From: a virus
IMG/VR virus record: IMGVR_UViG_3300018416_000097
Coordinates: 1 to 26,530 of that record
DNA: 26,530 bases
Reading direction: 5' to 3' (one strand)
In this document: piece after piece, positions 7,650-15,017 of the stretch
Layout: each line of letters begins with the position of its first letter
Position numbering within the stretch: the stretch's first letter is position 1
Position numbers and translations under genes: made by a program
Notes under the pieces: generated by a model
Seen by the model: the letters and a program-made list of their open reading frames with translations, nothing else
What the model was told of the DNA's origin: nothing
The model's database searches: none

Positions 7650-9896
7650 TTATTTGGACACCCCCTCAACTTCTACATCTTTTGCTATAACTGCTACTTC
7701 AGGTGCTTTCTCGTCAAATACATATTCGCCGACTTTGTACCCAATAGTAATAGTAGTATCTTTGAGACCATCAAACAAGATCTTACGACTTAACTGCTTC
7801 TTGATTTTCTCTTCGAATACTCTCTTAAGAGGCCTTGCTCCCATGCTAGGTTCGTACCCATCATGCGCTAACTGTACTTTAGCTTCCGCGTCAATTTCTA
7901 TAGAAATCATAGAACCGTTTGCGTGTAGCATGTCGTTGGTCTCACTAATAAGACGATCAACAATCTTAAGCATTAACGGAGGGGATAGTTTGTTAAACTC
8001 AATTACCGAATCAAGCCTGTTTCTAAATTCAGGTGTAAAGAACTTTTCAACAGCGTTGCTAACTTCGTCTGTCTTTTCCTGTGCGCCGAAGCCAATACGT
8101 AGCTTCTCGCTATCTGCCGCACCCAAGTTACTAGTCATAAGCAATACTACGTTGTCGAAAGTAACAGTCTTGCCTGTTGCTCCGGTTAACTTGCCATCAT
8201 CCATTACTTGTAACAAGACTTGTAATACTTCTGGCGCCGCTTTCTCTACTTCGTCTAACAGTAGCACACAGTTGGGAGAATCTTCAATAGCCGCTAATAG
8301 CTGGCCTTGTCCCATCTTACCTTCGCCGTGACCAATGTAGCCGGGAGGCGCGCCAATCAACTTACTTACACTGTGACGCTCTTGGTATTCACTCATATCA
8401 AACTTAACAAGTTTTGATTCCATAAACTCAGCAAGTGCTCTAGCTGTTTCAGTTTTGCCTGTACCGGTGGGACCTACAAGCAAGTAACTACCAATCGGCC
8501 TATTAGGTTCACGCAGGCCGGCTTTAGCAACAAGGATGTTTTCGACAATCTTGTCAACAGCCTGATCCTGTCCGAACACTTTAGTCTTGACCCTTGCGTC
8601 GAGCTCTTTGTAGCCTTCAGTCTTTTCGACGTCAATCATGCCTTCGCTAATCTTACTAACCTTGCTTAGGACTGCTGTTACGTCATCAATGCCGACTACT
8701 TTACGTCCTGCAAGTTTTACTTTGGCACCTGCCGCATCCATAATGTCAAGTGCTTTGTCTGGGAAGTGTTTGTTCTTAATATATCTATCAGTCATATCAA
8801 CCAGTTTGTCGATTATGCCATCTTCGTAAGACACGACGTGGAACTTTTCGTAATGCTCTTGCAGTCCGGTACAAATGCGCTTAGTGTCTTCAATGGAAGT
8901 TTCTTCAATATCCAGTCTAGCAAATCGACGCATAAGTGCGCGATCCTTCTCAAAGCTACTAGCAAACTCGTCCGGAGTAGTAGCACCAATTGTAAGCAAA
9001 CGTCCTTTGCCTAGTACAGGCTTAATCATGTTAGCTACGTCTACGCTACTATTGCTGCCAGCGCCCGCACCCATAATCATGTGTATCTCGTCAATAAACA
9101 AAATAGCATCTGGGCTTTCTTCTAATGTTTCTAATACTGTTTTGAAGCGTTCTTCGAAATCGCCTCTATAGCGTGTACCTGCAAGCAAGTCGCCAATGCT
9201 AAGGCTGTACACTGTTTTAGTTTGTAGGAGTTTGGGTACTTGTCCGTCGACTATTCGTTTAGCTAGTCCTTCTGCGATAGCAGTTTTACCTACACCGGGT
9301 TCGCCGACAATCACGCAGTTGTTTTTCTTGCGCCTTGCCAGGATATGTACAAGTTCGTCTACTTCGTGTTCACGTCCAATTAGAGGATCGATTCTGTTTG
9401 CTTGTGCTTCTTTGTTGAGGTTGCGTGTAAACTCCTCTACAACTTCTGCCTTCTTACCTGAACGTTGTTTCTTTTCGAGATAGTCAACTACGTCAGTTCG
9501 TCTTAATCCGTTAAGCTCGGAATAAAACTTAGCGAAACTATTGTCCTCACTTAGCAAACTTACAAGTAAATCAATTGGCAAGATTTCGTCTCGTTCTGAG
9601 AACATAACTTGTGCGATAGTTCTTTGTATTACACCTTCGAGCGCAGTAGTTTTCTTTGGGGTGCCTTTGCTACCGTTTCCATTTACCATTCCGTTGTAAT
9701 TGGCATTCATTAAATACGAAGTTAGGTCGGATTCGATTTTACCTGGATCACCACCTACTTCCTTAACAAATTTGCGGGCGTCTGGATCTTGTATTAACGC
9801 TACCATTACATGCTCGCACGTAACATACTCGTGTTGCATACCGGCCGCTAATACTACGGCATTTTGAAAAATATCATCTACTTGTTTACTGTCCAT
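7650..9896 (-). CDS. clpA: ClpA-type AAA+ unfoldase
   Basis: This 748-residue protein is close to the length of bacterial ClpA (758). Order: an N-domain (about 1-140), a first AAA+ module with Walker A GEPGVGKT (198-205) and Walker B LFIDE (266-270), then a second with GPTGTGKT (475-482) and LLLDE (545-549), and a C-terminal small domain. The long coiled-coil insertion of ClpB is absent. The loop IGF at 601-603, at the place of E. coli ClpA's IGL, is the contact for ClpP, and the window also encodes a ClpP. ClpA unfolds proteins and feeds them to ClpP in the cytoplasm. The ATG overlaps the end of dnaJ by 11 bases with GAGGT upstream, so both come from one mRNA. Its substrates in infection are unknown. 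Confidence 0.95.
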   Translation of the reverse strand: MDSKQVDDIFQNAVVLAAGMQHEYVTCEHVMVALIQDPDARKFVKEVGGDPGKIESDLTSYLMNANYNGMVNGNGSKGTPKKTTALEGVIQRTIAQVMFSERDEILPIDLLVSLLSEDNSFAKFYSELNGLRRTDVVDYLEKKQRSGKKAEVVEEFTRNLNKEAQANRIDPLIGREHEVDELVHILARRKKNNCVIVGEPGVGKTAIAEGLAKRIVDGQVPKLLQTKTVYSLSIGDLLAGTRYRGDFEERFKTVLETLEESPDAILFIDEIHMIMGAGAGSNSSVDVANMIKPVLGKGRLLTIGATTPDEFASSFEKDRALMRRFARLDIEETSIEDTKRICTGLQEHYEKFHVVSYEDGIIDKLVDMTDRYIKNKHFPDKALDIMDAAGAKVKLAGRKVVGIDDVTAVLSKVSKISEGMIDVEKTEGYKELDARVKTKVFGQDQAVDKIVENILVAKAGLREPNRPIGSYLLVGPTGTGKTETARALAEFMESKLVKFDMSEYQERHSVSKLIGAPPGYIGHGEGKMGQGQLLAAIEDSPNCVLLLDEVEKAAPEVLQVLLQVMDDGKLTGATGKTVTFDNVVLLMTSNLGAADSEKLRIGFGAQEKTDEVSNAVEKFFTPEFRNRLDSVIEFNKLSPPLMLKIVDRLISETNDMLHANGSMISIEIDAEAKVQLAHDGYEPSMGARPLKRVFEEKIKKQLSRKILFDGLKDTTITIGYKVGEYVFDEKAPEVAVIAKDVEVEGVSK

Positions 9897-10677
9897 CTAA
9901 TTTACCTCTAAGTTTATTTAAAATTTCAATATCGTCTTTGTCGGTTATAGTAGGAACTGTTACTTCAATCATAACATTTAAGTTACCTACTGTGTTATTA
10001 TTTGGGTTTGGCATTCCCAGTCCTTTTAGTCTAACGTTGTTTGCCGGTTGCACACCTGCTGGTATTTCTACTTTGTATTTTTTGCCTGAAATATGCTCTA
10101 TGCTTTTTGATATTCCGGTCATAGCCTCTATCGCATTTATTGTAACTTTTATGAATAAGTCATCTGCGCTTCTCCACCATGTGTCGTCTTGCTGTGTCAT
10201 TACAGTAACATACAAGTCACCGGGCGGAAACTCTGCCCATCGTTGAGGACCGTGCCCTGGAATTTTGAACTTAGTACCGTCTCGTACACCTGCTGGTATG
10301 TTTAGCTTAACCTGGCCTGATTGTAAATTGAGAGGAAACTCTCCGCCTGTAAACGCATCCTTAAGTGAAACTTCGACGTGCATCATTCCGTCCGGGTTTT
10401 TATGTACTTGTCGTCTTGCTCCTGCTTGGCGGAAAATGTCATCAAACGGGTTTCCGCCTCCACCGAATACATCCTCAAATTTTGGACGGGGATTGTCGTG
10501 CGCTTGCTTTTTGGCATCATCCCCCAATACATCGTATGCTTCTTGGATCTTTTTGAATTCTGTTTCATCGCCGCCATTCCTGTCAGGGTGATGCTTCATA
10601 GCCAATTTACGATACGCTTTCTTTATATTGTCTTTGGAGGCATTTTTGTCAACACCGAGTACAGTATAATAATCCAT
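9886..10677 (-). CDS. dnaJ: DnaJ/CbpA-type J-domain co-chaperone
   Basis: This 263-residue J-protein has an N-terminal J domain (1-60) with the HPD motif at 30-32, a short Gly/Phe-rich linker (FGGGGNPFDDIF, about 71-82), and two beta-rich substrate-binding domains to the end. The Cys-rich zinc domain of DnaJ is absent, so it is the CbpA (type B) form. It would stimulate a DnaK ATPase; no dnaK is in the window, so the host's is the likely partner. It is the first gene of the dnaJ-clpA operon. The ATG follows a perfect -10 element by only six bases and no ribosome binding site is present, so the transcript is probably leaderless. The MDYYTVLGV start is the expected J-domain beginning. Confidence 0.95.
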   Translation of the reverse strand: MDYYTVLGVDKNASKDNIKKAYRKLAMKHHPDRNGGDETEFKKIQEAYDVLGDDAKKQAHDNPRPKFEDVFGGGGNPFDDIFRQAGARRQVHKNPDGMMHVEVSLKDAFTGGEFPLNLQSGQVKLNIPAGVRDGTKFKIPGHGPQRWAEFPPGDLYVTVMTQQDDTWWRSADDLFIKVTINAIEAMTGISKSIEHISGKKYKVEIPAGVQPANNVRLKGLGMPNPNNNTVGNLNVMIEVTVPTITDKDDIEILNKLRGKLDGQ

Positions 10678-10683
10678 ATAGTT

Positions 10684-10711
10684 ATTATAACACCAAACGC
10701 TGGTTTGTCAA
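10684..10711 (-). promoter_or_regulatory. Consensus sigma70-type promoter giving leaderless dnaJ mRNA
   Basis: TTGACA (10706-10711) and TATAAT (10684-10689) are perfect matches with a 16-base spacer and a TG before the -10. The A of the dnaJ ATG is the seventh base after the -10, the usual start point of transcription. Confidence 0.88.
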
Positions 10712-10714
10712 ACT

Positions 10715-11227
10715 TTATTTTCCTAAACGGAATACTTTTTGGAACCAGTTTCTGTTGTCAATTTCGACTTCGGGTTCTTCTGCGTCTACAGCGTCCAATT
10801 GCATCTGTTGGTATGCTTCGTTCTTATCTAACCAAGTGTCTTGCGCTGGTGCTTGGGTAGCGTTTCTGTAGTATAGAATGATTTCTTTTTGTTGGGAGAC
10901 ATAGCGTTTAATCTCTTGTAAATTATACGTTATGTTTTCGTAGGTAGATGGGGTAACAGCAAACACAACAAAGTCTCCGCTGAAATCTTTTATCTCTTGT
11001 ATCTTCTCGTCCAAATTCTCTTCAGTAAGTACAAACCATGTTACTTCATCTAATTTAATAGCTGGCGGTAATGGAGGTTGGTATACATCTATTTGGACTG
11101 GCCTCGTAACTACTTGCACAGGCGGCAGTGGCTGTGGCGCGGATTGAAATAGTGCGCAACTAGAAAGTAACGCAACTATTCCAAATACTAAAATTAATTT
11201 AAGTGTCCGTGTGTCTTTGATTTTCAT
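10715..11227 (-). CDS. Outer-membrane lipoprotein, probable o-spanin (Rz1-like)
   Basis: This 170-residue protein has a signal peptide: basic MKIKDTRTLK, a hydrophobic stretch LILVFGIVALL, then the lipobox LSSC with Cys23. After it comes a proline-rich stretch (PQPLPPVQ... to about residue 57), as in many o-spanins, then a small domain with TWFVLTEENL and LQEIKRYVSQQKEIILYY. It follows an i-spanin-like gene and a small membrane protein gene in the same late operon. As an o-spanin it would link to the i-spanin across the periplasm and fuse the inner and outer membranes at lysis. It is larger than Rz1; another envelope lipoprotein role is possible. It overlaps the preceding gene by 29 bases. 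Confidence 0.65.
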   Translation of the reverse strand: MKIKDTRTLKLILVFGIVALLSSCALFQSAPQPLPPVQVVTRPVQIDVYQPPLPPAIKLDEVTWFVLTEENLDEKIQEIKDFSGDFVVFAVTPSTYENITYNLQEIKRYVSQQKEIILYYRNATQAPAQDTWLDKNEAYQQMQLDAVDAEEPEVEIDNRNWFQKVFRLGK

Positions 11228-11471
11228 TTTTGTTTACTTTCTTCTTATCTTGTATTCTTTGTATCTTATGTTTAGCAGTTAGCTCGTAATGCTCATTGTC
11301 TCCTGATTTACGCATTATGGTTATATCATATTTCATTACAATATAGTCCAAGTATGCATTAATTTTACGTTCAACGAACACGCCTAACTTTGTAGTAAAA
11401 AACCACTTGGTTAACACGCTACTTAGCAACTGTCCTAGCCAAAATACAAATACGCCTATTATCCAGGGCAT
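11199..11471 (-). CDS. Small membrane protein in the lysis cassette (90 aa)
   Basis: A single hydrophobic segment lies at the N-terminus (IIGVFVFWLGQLLSSVL, about 4-20), followed by a mixed helix and a strongly basic C-terminal tail (KHKIQRIQDKKKVNKNENQR). No family is recognised. It lies between the i-spanin-like gene and the lipoprotein gene, so a role in lysis (holin, antiholin or spanin accessory) is a reasonable inference but not shown. Its 3' end overlaps the lipoprotein start by 29 bases. Confidence 0.65.
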   Translation of the reverse strand: MPWIIGVFVFWLGQLLSSVLTKWFFTTKLGVFVERKINAYLDYIVMKYDITIMRKSGDNEHYELTAKHKIQRIQDKKKVNKNENQRHTDT

Positions 11472-11501
11472 CGCACTCTCTTATTAAGTTATGAGTTGTT
11501 G

Positions 11502-11918
11502 CTACCGTGTGTTTGCGCTGTCTGTTTCTATTTGTGTAAATACCTCTTTAGTACCGTTGTTAATGATAGGCTCGATGAGGCCAGGTTTTGCGAGTGCTAA
11601 TCTTTGTAGATCATGCCTACGGAAAACACTAAGATATTCGTCTTTCTCGTTCTGTAATGCATCATTTTTTTCATCTAGTTGGGTGATGCGTATTGTACGT
11701 AATTCCAACTCTCCTTCTAACCCACTAATGGTTTGTAGGTTTTCCGCCTCTGCGGCTTGATAGGCCGAGACTTGGTTTGTCATTTGTTGTATGGTGGCTT
11801 CCTGCGCGGCTATTCTACTCTCTAGTTTATTTACAACAAGTTTGTGTCCAGCAAAGGCTAACATAATAACTATCACCGCTACCGGCAATAGTTTCATATA
11901 TCCAATCAATCCTAGCAT
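11502..11918 (-). CDS. Inner-membrane spanin subunit, Rz-like
   Basis: This 138-residue protein has one N-terminal membrane anchor (about residues 9-24, LLPVAVIVIMLAFAGH) and a long coiled coil (about 28-95, rich in Gln, Glu, Leu and Ala). It ends with HDLQRLALAKPGLIEPIINNGTKEVF, which resembles the conserved C-terminal region of Rz-like spanins in many myoviruses. Such proteins sit in the inner membrane with the coiled coil in the periplasm and act in the last lysis step. Its ATG overlaps the stop codon of the preceding gene by 7 bases. A probable o-spanin lies two genes downstream. Confidence 0.8.
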   Translation of the reverse strand: MLGLIGYMKLLPVAVIVIMLAFAGHKLVVNKLESRIAAQEATIQQMTNQVSAYQAAEAENLQTISGLEGELELRTIRITQLDEKNDALQNEKDEYLSVFRRHDLQRLALAKPGLIEPIINNGTKEVFTQIETDSANTR

Positions 11919-12682
11919 GGTTTAGTTACCAGTATATTTTTGTCGGAAGGGTTGTATATAACAATATACTGATCTATAGCTATCGCTTTCATTTCGCCTA
12001 ACATGCTTCGTAGTGTTTTAAATAAATGTAAATCATAATCTTCGCGTATAGCACTTTCATTTATGCTTAAACTATCTAGTATGTCTGGGCCGTAACCGTA
12101 ATCTACTACTTGTAATTTTGTAGCGCCACGTGCGTCCCTTAAGTTAATGTGTCCTTCTTCTATAGCAACTTTTAACAAATTACTTTTACTTAGGAACTCC
12201 ATTATTTCTTCGTCTTTAGATTCTACGTTTGCTACGTCTTCTGTATTTAATTGCATTAAGTATTCCTTGTATTCGTCTGCTGTTTTATATGTGTCAGCAT
12301 CTTGTTGGATTATATCTTCTGCTTCAGCTAACGGAACATAGTCATCTATATACGGAGTTTTAATTTCCCAAACAAGTTCACCTGCTACTCTTTCTATTTC
12401 GCCTACAAGCGTATTAATAGTATTAACAAGTTTGTCGTTACGATCAACTTCTATAAACACCATATAGTAGCCGTCTTCATTTGGATTAGGAGACACTTCT
12501 ACATCTCTCCACTCAGAGGCACTGCCGTTTAAAAAATTGTATAAGTCTTTGCCTGCTGTTTCTTGTACTACATAAAAGCCAATTACAGCAACATCTTTCT
12601 CATCGCCTGTTTTAGGTTCAAACTCGTCTAGGCTAATTTTCTTTAGCATAGTATCTGCTAGATCGTTTTCTCTAAGTGCCAT
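11912..12682 (-). CDS. Conserved hypothetical protein (256 aa), late operon
   Basis: No family is recognised. The protein is acidic. Its N-terminal half contains DVAVIGFYVVQETAGKDLYNFL and a region with alternating strands and helices (GYYMVFIEVDRNDKLVNTINTLVGEIERVAG), suggesting an alpha/beta domain. The middle is a helical acidic linker (EDIIQQDADTYKTADEYKEYL). The C-terminal part ends in a Cys (VTKPC). It starts on the TAATG overlap with the preceding gene and directly precedes the i-spanin gene. It shares the late promoter at 13268-13275, so it may be a head or morphogenesis protein; that is only context. Confidence 0.7.
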   Translation of the reverse strand: MALRENDLADTMLKKISLDEFEPKTGDEKDVAVIGFYVVQETAGKDLYNFLNGSASEWRDVEVSPNPNEDGYYMVFIEVDRNDKLVNTINTLVGEIERVAGELVWEIKTPYIDDYVPLAEAEDIIQQDADTYKTADEYKEYLMQLNTEDVANVESKDEEIMEFLSKSNLLKVAIEEGHINLRDARGATKLQVVDYGYGPDILDSLSINESAIREDYDLHLFKTLRSMLGEMKAIAIDQYIVIYNPSDKNILVTKPC

Positions 12683-13242
12683 TAAAATTGCTCCCCGCCT
12701 TCTATACCTAAATCATCTACTGGCTCCTCTACTGGCGCATTAACTGCCATCTCTGCGTCAGGGCCAGCATCCGCCATATCTATGTATGAATTATCCTCTA
12801 CTTCTACTACGTTATCATCAAACTCGTCAACATAGCGTCTAGGCATTTTAATTTCAACTACCCAGACTTGCTCAGACTTTGTTTTTGCTCTGTATCTAGG
12901 AGCGCCATCATCGCCTGCTTCGACAACTAAGTCTTCAAAGTTTCTAACTTTTATTGGGGAAATTAACGTATCTTTATTAAACTTAACTAGGCAATCACGT
13001 GCTAGTAGACGCTTTGCACCGGCAGGATCGGGCATTTCTTTGGCGGTATACATTAGCTTAACGGTAATGTAATGTCTGCCTAAATCAGGGCCAGCTAGTA
13101 TTTCACCCTCGTCCCAGTTCTTATAAGCATAAAGATCCATATTATCTAGTGTTTTTTCAAACTCTAGAAGCATATCTAACAACGTATTCGTTTCCGAGAC
13201 CTTCTTTATCTGGTCGTTTAACATTTTAACTGCTATAGTCAT
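12682..13242 (-). CDS. Conserved hypothetical protein (186 aa), late operon
   Basis: No family is recognised. The N-terminal half is helical (MLNDQIKKVSETNTLLDMLLEFEKTL), followed by a beta-rich middle with YITVKLMYTAKEMPDP and VWVVEIKMPRRYVDEF. The last 40 residues are acidic, low-complexity and Pro-containing, probably disordered. It is the first gene after a late-type promoter and is coupled to the next gene by TAATG. A structural or morphogenetic role is suggested by context only. Confidence 0.7.
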   Translation of the reverse strand: MTIAVKMLNDQIKKVSETNTLLDMLLEFEKTLDNMDLYAYKNWDEGEILAGPDLGRHYITVKLMYTAKEMPDPAGAKRLLARDCLVKFNKDTLISPIKVRNFEDLVVEAGDDGAPRYRAKTKSEQVWVVEIKMPRRYVDEFDDNVVEVEDNSYIDMADAGPDAEMAVNAPVEEPVDDLGIEGGEQF

Positions 13243-13267
13243 AATAATTCCTGTTGTTTAATACAAC

Positions 13268-13275
13268 TATTTATC
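13268..13275 (-). promoter_or_regulatory. Late-type promoter (GATAAATA) for the lysis-containing operon
   Basis: The minus strand reads GATAAATA 25 bases upstream of the ATG at 13242. It would drive the five-gene run down to the lipoprotein at 10715. A plus-strand copy lies 9 bases away, forming a divergent pair. Confidence 0.6.
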
Positions 13276-13283
13276 TAAAATAT

Positions 13284-13291
13284 GATAAATA
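13284..13291 (+). promoter_or_regulatory. Late-type promoter (GATAAATA) for the GIY-YIG gene
   Basis: The plus strand reads GATAAATA 58 bases before the ATG of the GIY-YIG nuclease gene. Confidence 0.5.
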
Positions 13292-13349
13292 ATAGTGTAG
13301 TTCGCGTACTGGCATACCAACTACTCTAATACTAACAAGGAGTATCAGC

Positions 13350-13952
13350 ATGTATATTTATATAGTTTACAAGACAACAAATCTAATCAGTGGCAGATTC
13401 TATATCGGACGCCACAAAGTTCATAAAGACAACATAGAAGACGGATATTTAGGCTCCGGCATTGCTATACGAGATGCTATCAAAAGCTACGGCAAAGAGA
13501 ATTTTATCCGAGAAACCCTATACCAATTTGACTGCGAAGAAGATGCAGTTAGCAAAGAAGCTGAGATAGTACATGAGGGTGTAATGAATGACCCTCGTTG
13601 CTACAATCTATGTACCGGCGGCAATGGTGGCAGGAAGCATAGCAAAGAAGCTAGAGCAAAGATATCAGCGGCCCAACTCGGCCACAAAAGAACAGGCAAT
13701 TTTAAAGGTTTTAGAGATTGCACACACACCGAAGAGACAAAAAGAAAAATCTCGGAAAACAAGAAGAAATACTATCAATCCGAGGAAGGAAAGAAAGCCA
13801 AAGATGCGCTTAGGTACAAGCGTACTCCGGAAATGAGAAAGAAAATGAGTGAAATTAAGAAAAATATAAGTGACGAGACAAGGCGTAAAATGAGCGAAGC
13901 TGGTAAAGCAAGGTGTGCGAGAGAAAAAGCCGAACGATTAAGTTCGGCTTGA
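13350..13952 (+). CDS. GIY-YIG homing endonuclease with NUMOD3-type DNA-binding motifs
   Basis: The 200-residue protein starts MYIYIVYKTTNLISGRFYIG, with the paired tyrosine and FYIG pattern of the GIY-YIG catalytic domain; RHKV contributes the expected Arg, and a Glu lies in the AEIVHEGV region (about residue 73). Residues from about 95 contain repeats of the type HSKEARAKIS, HTEETKRKIS and RTPEMRKKMS, typical NUMOD3 DNA-binding units of T4 Seg-like and intron endonucleases. AAGGAG precedes the ATG. It is transcribed against its neighbours from its own late-type promoter and is probably a free-standing mobile gene. Its 3' end carries the terminator for the convergent gene. Confidence 0.9.
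   Translation: MYIYIVYKTTNLISGRFYIGRHKVHKDNIEDGYLGSGIAIRDAIKSYGKENFIRETLYQFDCEEDAVSKEAEIVHEGVMNDPRCYNLCTGGNGGRKHSKEARAKISAAQLGHKRTGNFKGFRDCTHTEETKRKISENKKKYYQSEEGKKAKDALRYKRTPEMRKKMSEIKKNISDETRRKMSEAGKARCAREKAERLSSA
13922..13950 (-). terminator. Rho-independent terminator for the 13970-14509 gene
   Basis: On the minus strand AAGCCGAAC pairs with GTTCGGCTT around a six-base loop (13927-13950), followed by a run of T bases (to about 13924). It lies 20 bases after the stop of the convergent nuclease-like gene and inside the last codons of the plus-strand GIY-YIG gene. Confidence 0.75.
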
Positions 13953-13969
13953 ATATGAGTAGAGTTTAC

Positions 13970-14509
13970 TTATTTTCCGGTCACATTTAGCCGGGGATAC
14001 ATACCGACATTCCACTTTATGGTTTGAAGGTAATCTTGTTCTAATGCTTTGTGTATTTTAGAACCAATTTGTTTAGGTGTTCCGATTATGTTTACTTCTT
14101 TGATTATGATTGGACACTTTTTGGCCCAGATAGAAACTTTATCGTCTCGGACGCTATCTTCTAACTCTTTTCGTATTCTGAAATCAGTATCTGATTCGGT
14201 AGTTCCGAATCCACGTAGTCGTCCCATCCTACATTTGGTGTTAATTATAGGCTGTACTTCTTCGTATTGGTCGGATTCCCTGATCGGTTCTATCCCTAGG
14301 ACATTACCTGTTTCACCTATCTTTACTATCTCATCCCCGTCTACAATTGCGTACACCCAGCTAGTATGGTTAGAATACATTAAGATTTCATTTATATCTT
14401 CATACATCCATCGATGGTCGTAGTACTCCCAGTCGTCTTGCACATCAGCTAACTTTTTGAAGCCATCATCGATATATGATGCGATATCTAATACTTTTGG
14501 AATTTTCAT
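13970..14509 (-). CDS. GIY-YIG-related protein (T5orf172/Mug113-like)
   Basis: The start is taken at the ATG at 14509, which has AGGA six bases upstream and follows the promoter; a GTG further upstream overlaps the -10 element. Near residue 55 the protein has SWVYAIVDGDEIVKIGETG, the VY...VKIGxT pattern of T5orf172-type GIY-YIG domains. Downstream are several Arg (RMGRLRGF, FRIRKELE) and later Glu and Asn residues that fit the domain. The role is probably DNA cleavage, in homing, in host DNA attack or as a stand-alone nuclease; which one is not clear. It has its own early-type promoter, unlike the neighbouring homing gene. Confidence 0.65.
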   Translation of the reverse strand: MKIPKVLDIASYIDDGFKKLADVQDDWEYYDHRWMYEDINEILMYSNHTSWVYAIVDGDEIVKIGETGNVLGIEPIRESDQYEEVQPIINTKCRMGRLRGFGTTESDTDFRIRKELEDSVRDDKVSIWAKKCPIIIKEVNIIGTPKQIGSKIHKALEQDYLQTIKWNVGMYPRLNVTGK

Positions 14510-14536
14510 AATTATCCTAGTTAAGTTAAAAATAGT

Positions 14537-14564
14537 AGTATACACAAATTAGCATACCTGTCAA
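14537..14564 (-). promoter_or_regulatory. Sigma70-type promoter TTGACA-N16-TATACT
   Basis: TTGACA (14559-14564) and TATACT (14537-14542) with a 16-base spacer lie 28 bases before the ATG at 14509. Confidence 0.75.
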
Positions 14565-14567
14565 CCT

Positions 14568-15017
14568 TTATTCTGATGCCTTTTTACTAAACTGCCAATC
14601 TTTGTTGATATGCGTTTTAATATGATGGCATGTATGACATAGAGTTTGACAGTTTTCGGGGCTATTGTTATCGTGATTCCCGTCCTTATGGTCCACTGAT
14701 AGTAGCTTATTTTGACAACGCTTCATATCATTTTCATTTTCGAAGTCATCGACCTCAAATCGTTCTGTGTCTTTATACGGGTTATATCCGCATTTCTCGC
14801 ACTGGTCTTTCTTATGGTAAGTATACTTACGATTAGCATACGCATTACCGCCGTGTTCGTTTAATTGACGTTGGTGCTCTCTGCACAGAGTTTTATTACC
14901 GGGGCCATAGCAAGTGGTTAGAGGGCTATCACAGCCCTCTACCTCGCATATAATTCCTTTCTCTTTTGCAATTAACCAAACTGGTTTAGCCTTTAAGCTA
15001 TTCGGATCCTTGATCAT
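14568..15017 (-). CDS. HNH endonuclease
   Basis: The protein has about 149 residues. The C-terminal region LSVDHKDGNHDNNSPENCQTLCHTCHHIK is a clear HNH (beta-beta-alpha-metal) nuclease motif: His in VDH, Asn in NSPENC, and CxxCH. Two upstream Cys pairs (ICEVEGCDSP... and CEKCGYN) suggest additional zinc binding. I used the ATG at 15017 because it overlaps the ParB-like gene's stop (ATGA); a TTG at 15023 is also in frame. It is co-transcribed with the ParB-like gene. It could be a homing endonuclease or part of a two-gene nuclease system with the upstream gene. Confidence 0.85.
   Translation of the reverse strand: MIKDPNSLKAKPVWLIAKEKGIICEVEGCDSPLTTCYGPGNKTLCREHQRQLNEHGGNAYANRKYTYHKKDQCEKCGYNPYKDTERFEVDDFENENDMKRCQNKLLSVDHKDGNHDNNSPENCQTLCHTCHHIKTHINKDWQFSKKASE

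Noticed and set aside
7654-8331. Long plus-strand open frame of 225 codons opposite clpA
   Set aside because: It is antisense to strongly conserved ClpA coding sequence and has a Ser/Leu-rich composition typical of a shadow frame.
10378-10860. Plus-strand open frame of 160 codons opposite dnaJ and its promoter
   Set aside because: It crosses two clear minus-strand genes and a consensus promoter, with no ribosome binding site or recognisable protein.
13350-13952. The GIY-YIG gene as part of an intron
   Set aside because: It lies in an intergenic gap between complete genes on the other strand, with its own promoter and ribosome binding site, so no gene is interrupted.
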